A stretch of DNA of 62,451 nucleotides, taken from the IMG/VR virus record IMGVR_UViG_3300046452_000226, positions 1 to 62,451 of that record. One strand, written 5' to 3'. The DNA is from a virus. Below are positions 1-8,033 of this stretch, piece after piece. The notes under the pieces were generated by a model that had not been told where the DNA came from, searched no databases, and worked only from the letters and a program-made list of their open reading frames with translations. The translations under genes were made by a program, and so were the position numbers. How positions within the stretch are numbered: position 1 is the stretch's first letter; the number at the start of each line of letters is the position of its first letter.

Positions 1-261
1 TTAATCACCCCGATATACCGCCTCGCGCCGAATGCGCCAGATGCGGCCGATTTTCTCCGGCTGAGGCTGAATACGTCCTTCATTGACCCAGCGCAACAGC
101 GTGTTGTTATGAGGCACCTTGGAGAAGTTGATTTTGGCCCACTCCTGCAAAGTGACGTAGCGCGCCTGCACCGCTTGGGCTGGCCGCTGGGCCGTCGGCT
201 GTCGTTCCAGTTCGAGCATCAACTCGGCAATCCGGCGGCGTTCTTCTTGGCTGTACATCAT
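1..261 (-). CDS. xis: Excisionase, lambda Xis-like
   Basis: An 86-residue basic protein. Residues 34-82 carry the winged-helix excisionase pattern: a tyrosine-valine-threonine start, WAKINF, a loop with 'PHNNTLLRWV', then 'IGRIWRIRREAVY'. Lambda-family Xis proteins bend DNA at attR and steer the integrase to excision. The gene is the last of the leftward operon and overlaps the preceding gene by 4 bases (ATGA). Its stop is at the window edge, so an integrase gene is expected immediately to the left, outside the window. The N-terminal 33 residues are a helix-rich extension not needed for the family call. Confidence 0.85.
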   Translation of the reverse strand: MMYSQEERRRIAELMLELERQPTAQRPAQAVQARYVTLQEWAKINFSKVPHNNTLLRWVNEGRIQPQPEKIGRIWRIRREAVYRGD

Positions 262-521
262 GGAGGGGTCTCCTTTTTGGGTTGTACGGGGCGTGCGCTC
301 CGCAGCATGGCCATCGTGCGGGCGATGTCATCCGGATCTAGCGCAAGCGGCGAGCGGCGCGGCGCAATGACCGCTTCCAGTCGCTCGACTTTATCGGCCA
401 GCACCTGGATGCCATACAGCACGTCGTCGAGCGTGACCGGCCGCGTGACAACGCTGCGCAGCTGTTCGCGCTGCGCTTCAGTCATTGGCACCTTCGGTGT
501 GTAGTCCGGCGCCGGCATCAC
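258..521 (-). CDS. Hypothetical phage protein, 87 aa
   Basis: Not recognised. The sequence has a predicted helical middle (residues 28-53, 'DDVLYGIQVLADKVERLEAV') that looks like a short coiled coil. It overlaps xis and the upstream gene by 4 bases each (ATGA style), so it is translated as part of the leftward operon. Its place next to xis is the only hint of function. Confidence 0.7.
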   Translation of the reverse strand: MMPAPDYTPKVPMTEAQREQLRSVVTRPVTLDDVLYGIQVLADKVERLEAVIAPRRSPLALDPDDIARTMAMLRSARPVQPKKETPP

Positions 522-1216
522 GCACCACCTTCCGCCGCGCGGCGGGCGCGCTCAGCCCAAACGCGCCGGCCGAACTCGATCTGGTCGACCGTGAGATTGC
601 CGTCCAGGCCGGCGAGCCAGTCTTTGTACCAGGCGCGCTCTTGCTGCGCGGTAGGCGCCGATTCCTGGTTCAGCACATAACCTTGCGCCACGGCAGCGGC
701 TACTGGCGCGGGCTGGTAGGTGGCGATGATGGCCCGGGCACGCCGGATACTTTCCTGTTCGCCGTATCCCTCCATCGCATAGCGGATTTTTAACGGCAGA
801 TCATCGCTCAGCGCCGCTTGCGCATGCTGCTGTGGGGCGGATAGAGCACGAACGGCGCGGAATAGGGCCGCCAGCAGCATTGCGCTGACCTCGGCGTTTT
901 CATCATCCTCTGCCATCTCCACCAGCGCGAACATCGGGTCCGTGAGGCAATCTTCCTCATGTTCGGTCAAGAGTGCCTGGGCAGCCTTTAATAGATCTTC
1001 GCTCGCCGCTACTGGCACTTGTGCTTGCGCGGCCAGCGCCTTGGCCACGGCTTTTGCGGTGACGTCGCGCTGCCAGGCGTCGATGTGGGCGATGAGGCCC
1101 GTTACTTCGTCGTCTCGCTCGCCGTCCGGAGCGATGATTGCACAGGTCAGCCGGCCAATAAACCCTGGCGTACTCACGGTCGCTATAGGAGCGGCCTGTC
1201 CGATTGATTTGTTCAT
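518..1216 (-). CDS. Hypothetical phage protein, 232 aa
   Basis: Soluble, alanine- and glutamate-rich protein without signal peptide or membrane segment and without a motif I can name. The C-terminal part (residues 190-225) has 'WYKDWLAGLDGN' and 'VWAERARR', the style of a phage accessory protein. It overlaps the next gene by 4 bases, and only one base separates it from the upstream gene, so it belongs to the leftward operon. Confidence 0.7.
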   Translation of the reverse strand: MNKSIGQAAPIATVSTPGFIGRLTCAIIAPDGERDDEVTGLIAHIDAWQRDVTAKAVAKALAAQAQVPVAASEDLLKAAQALLTEHEEDCLTDPMFALVEMAEDDENAEVSAMLLAALFRAVRALSAPQQHAQAALSDDLPLKIRYAMEGYGEQESIRRARAIIATYQPAPVAAAVAQGYVLNQESAPTAQQERAWYKDWLAGLDGNLTVDQIEFGRRVWAERARRAAEGGA

Positions 1217-1217
1217 A

Positions 1218-1655
1218 CTATTCCTTTACCAGTGTTTTAATAAGGGAGCGCGAGCGCAGAGCCAGACCGCGCACAACGTCCTCGGGTAGCAAGGCGGCCG
1301 AGCAGTGCGGACACAGCGGTACGGTGCTGCGCTTGCGCCACTGTTCGTCCATCACGCGGGCGGCCCGGCTGACCAGCGTCGCTTCTTCCGCTGCCTGCAC
1401 TTTGTCCTCGCGATCCTTCATCCGCTGCTCTTGCCGGTTGAAGTTTTCCACTAGCACGACAAACGCATCGAAGCCATCCACGTCAGACTCGCAGTCAGCG
1501 CACCAGATCCGACGCTCCGTCGGGTCGTAGTGCAAGTTTTTGTGCGGGCAGGTGCCGATTGGGCGGCGCGACTTGCCGCGCTTCACCCGCGCATCGCCGA
1601 TATCGACAACCTTCACGCCGTACAGATAGTCTTGAGGTTCAATCCGGGCGCTCAC
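1218..1655 (-). CDS. Zinc-ribbon-like phage protein, 145 aa
   Basis: Two probable metal-binding clusters are visible: C36-P-H-x-x-x-H with C52-x-x-C55 ('TCPHKNLHY', 'WCADC'), and C114-P-H-C117 near the C-terminus. A charged helical stretch (residues 66-108) joins them. This suggests a small zinc-binding protein, but no family name is certain. It overlaps the upstream gene by 4 bases (ATGA) in the leftward operon. Confidence 0.7.
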   Translation of the reverse strand: MSARIEPQDYLYGVKVVDIGDARVKRGKSRRPIGTCPHKNLHYDPTERRIWCADCESDVDGFDAFVVLVENFNRQEQRMKDREDKVQAAEEATLVSRAARVMDEQWRKRSTVPLCPHCSAALLPEDVVRGLALRSRSLIKTLVKE

Positions 1656-1885
1656 GTTGCCTCCTCAATAATCGTTATGTCACAGGGCCGCACCGGCTCG
1701 GCGCTGCCTTCCAGGTAGACCACCATCTCCGCATCGCCCTTGTGGTGGCAGAAGCCGGCGATGAACTTCTTGACGCCGGCGTGGCGGATCGGGCGGCACA
1801 GCTGCTTGCAGCGCACGATCAGGCGGTCGTGCTTGTCAGCCCGGTCCTGCGCCGTTTCGACCGGTGCTGCGTCACGGGCGCTCAT
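1652..1885 (-). CDS. Hypothetical phage protein, 77 aa
   Basis: Small soluble protein with several Cys and His residues (C26, C30, C46, H47, H48, C68) that could bind metal; no family recognised. The stop overlaps the downstream start (ATGA), and the start shares one base with the stop of the upstream membrane peptide (TAATG). Confidence 0.65.
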   Translation of the reverse strand: MSARDAAPVETAQDRADKHDRLIVRCKQLCRPIRHAGVKKFIAGFCHHKGDAEMVVYLEGSAEPVRPCDITIIEEAT

Positions 1886-2004
1886 TACAGCAGCCAGTAC
1901 ACGTTAGCCAGTCCGGCCGCCAGGTAGAGCAGGGCGATGATCTGGAATGCGCGGCGCCGGCAGTGCGGGTCGCTGGCGATTGGGGCTTGCAGGTCTTCAT
2001 TCAT
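1885..2004 (-). CDS. Small single-pass membrane peptide, 39 aa
   Basis: A hydrophobic C-terminal segment ('IIALLYLAAGLANVYWLL') follows a basic stretch ('CRRR'), the layout of an inner-membrane anchor. The start was chosen by the ATGA overlap with the upstream 49-aa gene; a longer reading frame upstream is spurious because it runs antiparallel through real genes. Function unknown. Confidence 0.55.
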   Translation of the reverse strand: MNEDLQAPIASDPHCRRRAFQIIALLYLAAGLANVYWLL

Positions 2005-2150
2005 CGCAGAATCTCCAGGCTCTTGACGCAAACTGGTTTGAAAGCGCCGCGTACCAGCACGCCGCCGGCCGCTTCGCACTCGCTGTTGAGATGCCACAGC
2101 CAGGCGGCTATGATCACCACCACCACGGTGGCACCGAGGTAGCGAATCAT
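2001..2150 (-). CDS. Small membrane-anchored phage protein, 49 aa
   Basis: Begins MIRYLGATVV and continues with a hydrophobic stretch up to residue 19, then a soluble tail containing 'CEAAGGVLVRGAFKPVCV' (residues 25-42) with two cysteines. The tail looks conserved rather than random, and both ends overlap neighbours by 4 bases (ATGA), so I judge it real. It may be a periplasmic peptide with a disulphide; the function is unknown. Confidence 0.6.
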   Translation of the reverse strand: MIRYLGATVVVVIIAAWLWHLNSECEAAGGVLVRGAFKPVCVKSLEILR

Positions 2151-2383
2151 GGATTGCCTCCCGTGTAGACGCGGTGCGCGGCGCCATTCAGGATCGCCTC
2201 ACGGCCACGCTCAGCGTAGCCCATAGCGGTGATCTTGGCCGCCAGCGGCATCATGCATGCATGCCAATACGCTTGCGGGCGCTCGCCATCTGCACACGGA
2301 AGGTTACGCATCCGGCTGCGCGTGTCGTCCATGCGCACCAGCAGCTTGATCTTCCGCTTGATGCGACGTTTAGCGGCGCTCAT
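2147..2383 (-). CDS. Hypothetical basic phage protein, 78 aa
   Basis: The start MSAAKRRIKRKIKLL gives a very basic N-terminus, consistent with nucleic-acid binding. It overlaps the downstream 49-aa gene and the upstream HD gene by 4 bases each. A much longer frame to 2956 exists but is antiparallel noise over the HD gene. No family recognised. Confidence 0.65.
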   Translation of the reverse strand: MSAAKRRIKRKIKLLVRMDDTRSRMRNLPCADGERPQAYWHACMMPLAAKITAMGYAERGREAILNGAAHRVYTGGNP

Positions 2384-2925
2384 GATGTAACTCCATTTTT
2401 GTAGGCGGCCAGTTGGTGGTATCGGGTCATGAAAGCCGCATATGCTTCGACAGGCTGCATCGGCACAATGGACTGTGCAAGCGGATCGACGCCAGGCCAT
2501 TCGATGTGATCGTGCGGCGGCATAAGGTCGCGCTTTTCTGTGGCCAGCATGATCAGGTCGGCTTGTTTGATCGACGGGTGCAGTGGCAGCTCGATCCCGA
2601 ACTTCGCCAGAATCGCTGCTTCGATCTTCTGCTCCAGCACCTGGTAGTCGGGCAGCAGCCGCTTCAACGGCTTCGGCATGTCCTTCATCACCGCTTCGGA
2701 GCAGTCGTGCAGCAGGCCGACCATGGCCAGCTCGGGCGGCACGATCATGCTGACCATCACCGAGTGCTGTGCGACGCTGTAGAAGCTGCGTGTCTGGCCG
2801 TTGAAGCGCGCCTCGTTCGCCAAGCCGCTGGCGATGTCCTCGATGGTGATGATCGAGGTCTCCGGCGACAGAAAATTGAAGAAAGTCCCGGAGCGCAGCA
2901 GGATGTCTGGACGGTGGGCGCTCAT
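2380..2925 (-). CDS. HD-domain phosphohydrolase (YfbR-like)
   Basis: 181 residues with the HD signature: H54 in 'VAQHSVMV', H73-D74 in 'LLHDCSEAV', and a later aspartate in 'KQADLIMLATEKRDL'. HD proteins of this size in phages resemble YfbR-type 5'-deoxynucleotidases, so a role in nucleotide pool control is likely, but the substrate is inferred. The fold appears complete. It sits in the leftward operon with ATGA overlaps on both sides. Confidence 0.8.
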   Translation of the reverse strand: MSAHRPDILLRSGTFFNFLSPETSIITIEDIASGLANEARFNGQTRSFYSVAQHSVMVSMIVPPELAMVGLLHDCSEAVMKDMPKPLKRLLPDYQVLEQKIEAAILAKFGIELPLHPSIKQADLIMLATEKRDLMPPHDHIEWPGVDPLAQSIVPMQPVEAYAAFMTRYHQLAAYKNGVTS

Positions 2926-3371
2926 GCATCACCGCCTTCAATCTGCACCAGGCCAACCGCAGCTGCGTGGTCCAGCACCGACTTGCCGTTCGCCAGCATC
3001 AGCTGGCCAAGGAACGCGCCTTCGAACGACAGCACGCCGATTTCGATCATCGTGACCTGCGACTTCACCCAGTCGCGCAGGATCGAGCACACGCTGACCT
3101 TGGCCTGTTCCAGCGCGTTCTTCTCGTGCTGCGTGCGGTTCGCCTTCATACGGTTCGAGTGGGGGTGCTCTTTCAGCCAGGCCGCCGCGTAGCCGCGGTA
3201 GCTGGCCTTCACCGACACGTCGGCGCCGCGATGGGTGAACTGCACCAGCAGGTGGCCGTTCTCGTTGTCGGTCATGTTGCCGAACCGGGCGCAGCCGAAA
3301 CGCGTCAGGATCTTGCCGATCTCTTCCAGTGCGCCGGCGCCGCTGGTCGAATTTTCGTAGGGTAGGGGCAT
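2922..3371 (-). CDS. Hypothetical phage protein, 149 aa
   Basis: Soluble alpha/beta protein with no recognised motif; residues 30-60 ('NMTDNENGHLLVQF', 'SVKASYRGYAAAWL') look like a beta-rich domain and residues 62-95 are helical. Similar proteins occur in temperate phages of Proteobacteria in my memory, with no assigned role. Its start codon at 3369-3371 abuts the divergent cassette promoter at 3371-3379. Confidence 0.7.
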   Translation of the reverse strand: MPLPYENSTSGAGALEEIGKILTRFGCARFGNMTDNENGHLLVQFTHRGADVSVKASYRGYAAAWLKEHPHSNRMKANRTQHEKNALEQAKVSVCSILRDWVKSQVTMIEIGVLSFEGAFLGQLMLANGKSVLDHAAAVGLVQIEGGDA

Positions 3372-3379
3372 GCTACAAT
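3371..3379 (+). promoter_or_regulatory. Extended -10 box of cassette gene 3386-4024
   Basis: TGCTACAAT fits an extended -10 (TGn plus a TATAAT-like hexamer). It lies 6 bases before the ATG at 3386, so transcription would begin at or next to the start codon and give a leaderless message. Its first base is the last base of the minus gene's start codon (CAT at 3369-3371). Confidence 0.5.
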
Positions 3380-3385
3380 TTCCTT

Positions 3386-4024
3386 ATGAAAACGTTAATT
3401 GAATTTTTTGAGCCGTGGATCATGCGTCTTTGCCTCGTGATCTTCCTTGGCATGTCGGCTTTGGCTGGATATAACTGGATCTCATGGTCGTGCTTAACAC
3501 CATCTGATTGGGCTACGTGGACGGGCGCAATCGGCACCGTCGGCGCCATCATCGGAGCCATCTACATCGCAAGCTTCCAAGAGCGCTATCGAGAGCGGGA
3601 AAACTTGGCTGCGGCCAGAATTACTGCGGCGGCAATGCTTCTTCGCCTAACTCAGACGCGAGCGGAAATAAAAGTGTCCGCCGAATGGTTTAAGACGTTT
3701 TCGTGCGATGGCGGTGAGATACGAATTTTTCTCCAATTCAAAGATGTGCTTGATGGGTTACCAAGATGGGCACCAGAGGAAATAATTCGTCTAGGACCAT
3801 TCCGAAATAACTGCGCCTACAAGCTCGCTGCTGCTCAAGACCGGTTAAATACCGTTGTGTATTCGATAGAGGTTGCCATTGCAGATCCGCTCTTTACCAG
3901 CGACGAAGCGCTGAGGAAGACTTGCGCGGGATTTGCAAGCCAAGGTCTGCGCGAAGCTAATCTTTTACTCGAGAGCGCGCTTACTGAAATGCGATTACAG
4001 ACAATTGCGCTCACGGATTCCTAA
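3386..4024 (+). CDS. Membrane-anchored cassette protein, 212 aa
   Basis: Plus-strand singleton inside the leftward operon. Two N-terminal hydrophobic segments (about residues 10-30 and 42-62) flank a short loop; the second begins 'DWATWTGAIGTVGAIIGAI'. A long cytoplasmic helical domain follows, starting 'RYRERENLAAARITAAAM'. It is paralogous to the protein at 25748-26392, which has 'DWPTWIGAIGTV' and 'RLAAAGM' at the same places. Base composition is more AT-rich than the flanks, as expected for acquired cargo. The start at 3386 was chosen because an upstream frame only exists by overlapping the neighbouring gene. Function unknown; superinfection exclusion or another lysogen trait is conceivable. 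Confidence 0.75.
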   Translation: MKTLIEFFEPWIMRLCLVIFLGMSALAGYNWISWSCLTPSDWATWTGAIGTVGAIIGAIYIASFQERYRERENLAAARITAAAMLLRLTQTRAEIKVSAEWFKTFSCDGGEIRIFLQFKDVLDGLPRWAPEEIIRLGPFRNNCAYKLAAAQDRLNTVVYSIEVAIADPLFTSDEALRKTCAGFASQGLREANLLLESALTEMRLQTIALTDS

Positions 4025-4033
4025 GAAAAAAAT

Positions 4034-5242
4034 CTAGGAAAGTAGTGTTCGATACCCATTCGACTGCATCGGCCCAGCCACCAGTCCCTCCATCGCCTCC
4101 AGCAGACGCGCCGCGCGGTTGTAGCCGATGCGCAGGTGGCGCTGGATCAGCGATATTGACGCGCGCTGGTTGGTGCGCACCAGGTTGACGGCCTGTTCGT
4201 ACAGCGGATCGCTGGCGCTGCCGTCGCCGGCGGGCACTTCGCCTTTGCCGTGGCCGTTCACCGGCCGCTGTTCACGCACTGGCTCGTCGCCCTTGGCTGG
4301 CGCCGCAACGGTCGCATTCGGTGCTGCCTTCTGTTCGCCCGGGGCATCCATCGTCGCCTCGCCGCCCAGCGCCCCAACCAGGTCATTCATCAGCTTCGCC
4401 AGCTCGCCGGCCATCAGCATGAAGTCGCCGTCGAAGCGCTCGTCGTCGTTGCGGCTGGTGATCTCGCGCTCGGTCAGCACGTCCAGCGGTTTGACCGACT
4501 TGACGGCCAAGCTCTCGTCCAGCACGAAGCTGATCTTACCGTCCCAGGTCATGGCCAGACGGGTGCACTGTTTGCCGGCCTTGATGTGGCGACGGACCTC
4601 TTCGGGATCGAGGGAGTGGTGCTTATAGCCCACCTGTGCCTTGCTCTCGCCGGTGGCGCGCAGCGTGGCGTCCTGGTCGACCGTGAAGCCGACCGGTGCT
4701 TCGTCGGTGGCCAGCCAGTCGGTCATCACGCCTACCGGCGAGCGCTGCACGCGCAGGCTTTCCAGCGGCATGCGGTCCACCGCCTTCAACAGCAGCTTGA
4801 TCACCTCGTCCGCCTTGCTCGGGCTGGCCGCGTCGACCACCAGCCAGCCATGCACCGGATCGATCCAGCAGAAGGTCTGCGCCTTGATGCTGAACGCGCG
4901 CGGCAGCAGTTCGTCCGCGACGCGCTCCTTCAGTTCCTTCATGGCCTTCTTGCCGGGCGCGAAGCCTTGGGCCTCTTCCATTTCCAGCGCGCGGGCGGCG
5001 GCCACCTGGTTGATGACGGTCGATGGCAGCAGCTTCTTCTCGGTCTCGAGCTTCAACAGCATCTGCTTGTTCACGGTATGCACCAGCCCGCCACCCGGGC
5101 GCGGCGCGGACCAGCCTTGGCGCAGCAACTCGTTGCTGCTGGCCGGCGCGAAGGCCTGCGAGGCAAGGGCTTCAGCCAGCGCGTCGGCGGTCATCTCCCA
5201 TGGGGCGGGTAAGCGGTAGATCTGTAGATTTCGGAAAAACAT
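4034..5242 (-). CDS. rdgC: RdgC-like protein fused to FtsK-gamma domain
   Basis: 402 residues. The first ~300 match RdgC: 'MFFRNLQIYRLP', 'FCWIDPVHGWLVVDA', 'VGFTVDQDATLRA', 'RLAMTWDGKISFVLDE'. RdgC forms a ring dimer on double-stranded DNA and restrains RecA. After a Pro/Ala-rich linker (~300-344), residues 345-402 match the FtsK gamma winged helix almost throughout: 'QRASISLIQRHLRIGYNRAA' then a helix and 'NGYRTLL'. In FtsK this domain recognises KOPS and contacts XerD. Host RdgC stops near residue 300, so the gamma domain is an added DNA-reading module. Lies with the ERF and exonuclease genes on the same operon. Confidence 0.85.
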   Translation of the reverse strand: MFFRNLQIYRLPAPWEMTADALAEALASQAFAPASSNELLRQGWSAPRPGGGLVHTVNKQMLLKLETEKKLLPSTVINQVAAARALEMEEAQGFAPGKKAMKELKERVADELLPRAFSIKAQTFCWIDPVHGWLVVDAASPSKADEVIKLLLKAVDRMPLESLRVQRSPVGVMTDWLATDEAPVGFTVDQDATLRATGESKAQVGYKHHSLDPEEVRRHIKAGKQCTRLAMTWDGKISFVLDESLAVKSVKPLDVLTEREITSRNDDERFDGDFMLMAGELAKLMNDLVGALGGEATMDAPGEQKAAPNATVAAPAKGDEPVREQRPVNGHGKGEVPAGDGSASDPLYEQAVNLVRTNQRASISLIQRHLRIGYNRAARLLEAMEGLVAGPMQSNGYRTLLS

Positions 5243-5260
5243 TTTATGTCCTTGTATTGG

Positions 5261-5530
5261 TCAGCCAATCAACAGACGGCCCATCTCCGCTGCCTTGGGG
5301 ATGTTGCCGCCGGCGTCGCGCATGTCGGAATGCAAGCGAGCCATCTTTATTTCGGTGTTGATGGAATTGCTGATCGAGTCGAGGCCCTTTGCCATGGCCT
5401 CCACATCCGTCGCACTAATTTCCTTTCGCGCCAGCGCGAGGAGGGCGTTACTAACGACGCGGCGCAAGTCGCCGGTGGTGGAAACTTCGACCAGCCCGTC
5501 CAGGGCTTCCATAGTCGCTGCCTTCTTCAT
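5261..5530 (-). CDS. Hypothetical phage protein, 89 aa
   Basis: Helical soluble protein; no motif recognised. It overlaps the upstream gene by 4 bases and lies 18 bases before rdgC, so it is co-transcribed. The region 'ISATDVEAMAKGLDSISNSI' looks like a helical bundle. Confidence 0.65.
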   Translation of the reverse strand: MKKAATMEALDGLVEVSTTGDLRRVVSNALLALARKEISATDVEAMAKGLDSISNSINTEIKMARLHSDMRDAGGNIPKAAEMGRLLIG

Positions 5531-5790
5531 TCGTGTCCTTTCGCAGACCTTGCTGCACGTTTCAATTCAAGTGACATTCTTTTAACTAGCAACTGCTGCC
5601 GTTTCGATTCAATAAGCTCCGGCGTAGCGGCGGTACCGCTGGCGGCAAGAACTTCACTAACATAGGTGTCTGCAAGATTGGCCGTATAAGACCTACCTCT
5701 CTCGCGCGCCTTCTCCGCGCGAACAATTTTTTTGAGGTGAGAGGCAAACTGCCGGCTCACTACGAAGCGCACCTCCACACGATCTTTCAC
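5527..5790 (-). CDS. Hypothetical basic phage protein, 87 aa
   Basis: The N-terminal 'MKDRVEVRFVVSRQFASHLK' followed by helices resembles a small DNA-binding (ribbon-helix-helix-like) layout, but the match is weak. Rich in Arg and Lys. ATGA overlaps on both sides tie it into the operon. Confidence 0.6.
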   Translation of the reverse strand: MKDRVEVRFVVSRQFASHLKKIVRAEKARERGRSYTANLADTYVSEVLAASGTAATPELIESKRQQLLVKRMSLELKRAARSAKGHE

Positions 5791-6248
5791 GTAAATGCCA
5801 ATAGTTGGTTAATCACGTTGTCCAGGTCTTCCCGGGTGTATCGCGTCAAAATTCGCCGCAGCACCACGTCCACGGTCGCGCTGTACAGCTGCTCAAACTC
5901 AACTTCGTCCATCTGCGCGAAGCTGATGCTCTTCGCTTCAAGCCGTACCTCGCTGCGGATGTTCACCGTAGACTCGTAGAAGCCGGCCAAGATGATCATG
6001 TCCTTGCGGAATCGCTCTTTGTTCTTCGCCACCGGCACGCCCTTGTAGGTGAGCTCGCCGCTGGGCTCCCACTGCTCAAAAGCGAAGTCGAGCAGTGCAA
6101 AATATTTCTTATGAAAACGATAATTCCTTACGCGCTTAAAATCTGCGTGAGTCAGTTCACCGGCTCTCATTTTCTGGATGAAGGCCGCCGCAGCCTCGTC
6201 GTGGGGCACGAGGATGTTGGAGACCTTCATCAGCACGATGTCGGTCAA
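5787..6248 (-). CDS. DUF1367-family phage protein
   Basis: 153 residues. The pattern 'KRVRNYRFHKKYFALLDFAF' followed by 'EQWEP' and, later, 'RFRKDMIILAGFYE' is typical of DUF1367, a family in P22- and Gifsy-like phages next to nin or recombination genes. The biochemical role is not established. It overlaps both neighbours by 4 bases. Confidence 0.8.
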   Translation of the reverse strand: MTDIVLMKVSNILVPHDEAAAAFIQKMRAGELTHADFKRVRNYRFHKKYFALLDFAFEQWEPSGELTYKGVPVAKNKERFRKDMIILAGFYESTVNIRSEVRLEAKSISFAQMDEVEFEQLYSATVDVVLRRILTRYTREDLDNVINQLLAFT

Positions 6249-6433
6249 GGCGGCGCTCCCGCCACGATCGAAACCGTCACCTTGGCGAACAGCAGCGGCG
6301 CCACCGCGCGCGTCTCGCCCTGCGTCAGACCCTTGATCGTGATCAGCTCACCGCTCGGGCGCTGCACCACCGCGCCGAGCGTGCCTCCGTCGTCCAACTG
6401 ACCGACTTCAACCAGCGTGCCGACGGCAATCAT
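6245..6433 (-). CDS. Small beta-rich phage protein, 62 aa
   Basis: Starts MIAVGTLVEVGQ and reads like a small SH3-like barrel ('GTLVEV', 'GAVVQRPSGELITI', 'KVTVSIV'). A longer frame begins upstream but runs through the neighbouring gene. The start was chosen by the ATGA overlap at 6430-6433. Function unknown. Confidence 0.6.
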   Translation of the reverse strand: MIAVGTLVEVGQLDDGGTLGAVVQRPSGELITIKGLTQGETRAVAPLLFAKVTVSIVAGAPP

Positions 6434-7503
6434 GCTGGCACCGCCTCGGAGCTGAGCGCGATGACCTTGTTCGGAGCCCGGTCCCAGCCACGCACTTCGT
6501 CGGCCGTGAACTTGCCGGCTTCCGACATGTCGTTGGTGTAACCACACGCGCCGGCGCGGTGGTATAGGCTGTGCTGCTCGTTCCATATGGCGAACAGTGC
6601 AGGTGCCCCAGGGAAGAGGATGTCGCGCAACTGGGCGGCGCGTTCGAAATTCATTGCCTTAATGGCTTTCGCCATCTGGCCTTCGAGGCGATTGCGGCGC
6701 TGGCGCGAGTTGCGCTTAACGCGCGGATCGCCTGGGCACGCAGCGTACAATTCCTTGTGATATGCCCATTCGATGCCATGCTTCCCGGTCACCACCATCC
6801 ACCGACCATTCAGGCTGTAGTACGCGGCACCGAACACAACCCGCCCGTCGCTGGTGATGGCGTAGACCTTGGCGCCATCCTCGATCGCCACCCCGTCTCC
6901 GGTGAATCCATTGTCCGGGCTGTTGAAGTTCGCTCGGCCGAGACGTTCAACGTAGTGGACCGAGGTGCGCTGACTGTGCTTCGCATACTCAAGCGCGGTA
7001 GCGCCATCCGCGCCGATCTTCGGGTCCGGCGGATTGAAGGCGTAGCCGGTGAAGACATTGAGCAGGTAATCGCGGATGCGGCGGCGGGTGCGCTCCATTT
7101 CGAGACGCAGCGTGTACGGCATTCTCGCCTCCTTGCCGAAATCATATCTACCGCCATTTCTGTTTTCGGCCGGCGTTACGTCCTGCCACATCTCAAACTT
7201 GATGCAGCGACCGCTGATGTCCAGCTCGCCGTGCAAATCGCCCTTGCGGCAGGTGCGGTGATTAATGGCGAGTACCTTGAACTGCTCGGCCTTGTCCCAC
7301 GGCCCGACCGTCCAACCTATGCGATTCAGAGTCTGGACAATGCGCGCGAATACCTCTCGCTTGAACCGCTGATTCCACGCCTTCTCGGCCGGCCAGCCGC
7401 CGGCGGCGCGCGCGGCCGATATGCCTTCCTCCCAGATCGCGATGCCCGCGTCGAGGAAGTTGATGGTGGCGGCGCGGCTAATCCGCCCTATGGTCATGCT
7501 CAC
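6430..7503 (-). CDS. Phage protein with UVR motif, 357 aa
   Basis: Most of the protein is not recognised. Residues ~275-300 ('RRNRLEGQMAKAIKAMNFER' then 'AAQLRD') match the UVR motif, the helical hairpin by which UvrB contacts UvrC and which also occurs in other DNA-repair and stress proteins. Residues 100-125 hold 'ISGRCIKFEMWQDVTP'. A DNA-repair or scaffolding role is plausible but unproven. ATGA overlaps on both sides. Confidence 0.7.
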   Translation of the reverse strand: MSMTIGRISRAATINFLDAGIAIWEEGISAARAAGGWPAEKAWNQRFKREVFARIVQTLNRIGWTVGPWDKAEQFKVLAINHRTCRKGDLHGELDISGRCIKFEMWQDVTPAENRNGGRYDFGKEARMPYTLRLEMERTRRRIRDYLLNVFTGYAFNPPDPKIGADGATALEYAKHSQRTSVHYVERLGRANFNSPDNGFTGDGVAIEDGAKVYAITSDGRVVFGAAYYSLNGRWMVVTGKHGIEWAYHKELYAACPGDPRVKRNSRQRRNRLEGQMAKAIKAMNFERAAQLRDILFPGAPALFAIWNEQHSLYHRAGACGYTNDMSEAGKFTADEVRGWDRAPNKVIALSSEAVPA

Positions 7504-8033
7504 GATACATTCTCCTCGTCACCGCACAGGTCGCAGAAGATGCTGCGTACGCCATTGCTGCGCAGCAGGATCGGCTCGCCGTTGGTCTTGAACTGCGAAC
7601 CGCTGTAACGCTGGCCGCTCGGCAGCTGCGTCGTGTAAAAGCGCTCGTGGTATTCCAGCGCCTCCGCGTGGAGTTTCTCCATCAGCGCCTCGGCGCCGAC
7701 CCGGCGCGCCCATACCCACTGCGGCCCGTCTTCGCTGTCGTGGATCGATAGGGTGAACCAACCTTCGCCAGCGGGCGGCTCGCAAAACCAGTTGCGTACA
7801 TGACAGGCGTTCTGCTCGTAGTAGGCGTCGTACGCTGGATGCGTGTCGTCCTCGCTCTCCAGCGAGTCGAAGCGGGTTTCCAGGCCTTGGGCGATAAGCC
7901 AGGCTTTGTAGGCCTGGTGATCTTCGTCGAAGTCTGGAATGCTGTGGTGTCCATACCATCCGTCGTCGTCGCGCTGCGCTGCCAGCGCTTCAATCAGCGG
8001 CTGACCGGCGAACAGGCGGGCCAGCGTGCTCAC
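7500..8033 (-). CDS. Hypothetical phage protein with C-terminal CxxC
   Basis: 177 residues, acidic, with 'WYGHHSIPDFDEDHQAY' near the N-terminus and 'IFCDLCGDEENVS' at the C-terminus. The lone CxxC pair could be half of a metal site. No family recognised. ATGA overlaps with both neighbours. Confidence 0.65.
   Translation of the reverse strand: MSTLARLFAGQPLIEALAAQRDDDGWYGHHSIPDFDEDHQAYKAWLIAQGLETRFDSLESEDDTHPAYDAYYEQNACHVRNWFCEPPAGEGWFTLSIHDSEDGPQWVWARRVGAEALMEKLHAEALEYHERFYTTQLPSGQRYSGSQFKTNGEPILLRSNGVRSIFCDLCGDEENVS

Noticed and set aside
3360-3367. GGGTAGGG, a match to the FtsK-gamma KOPS site next to rdgC
   Set aside because: An octamer with one free base is expected several times by chance in this length; no array was seen.
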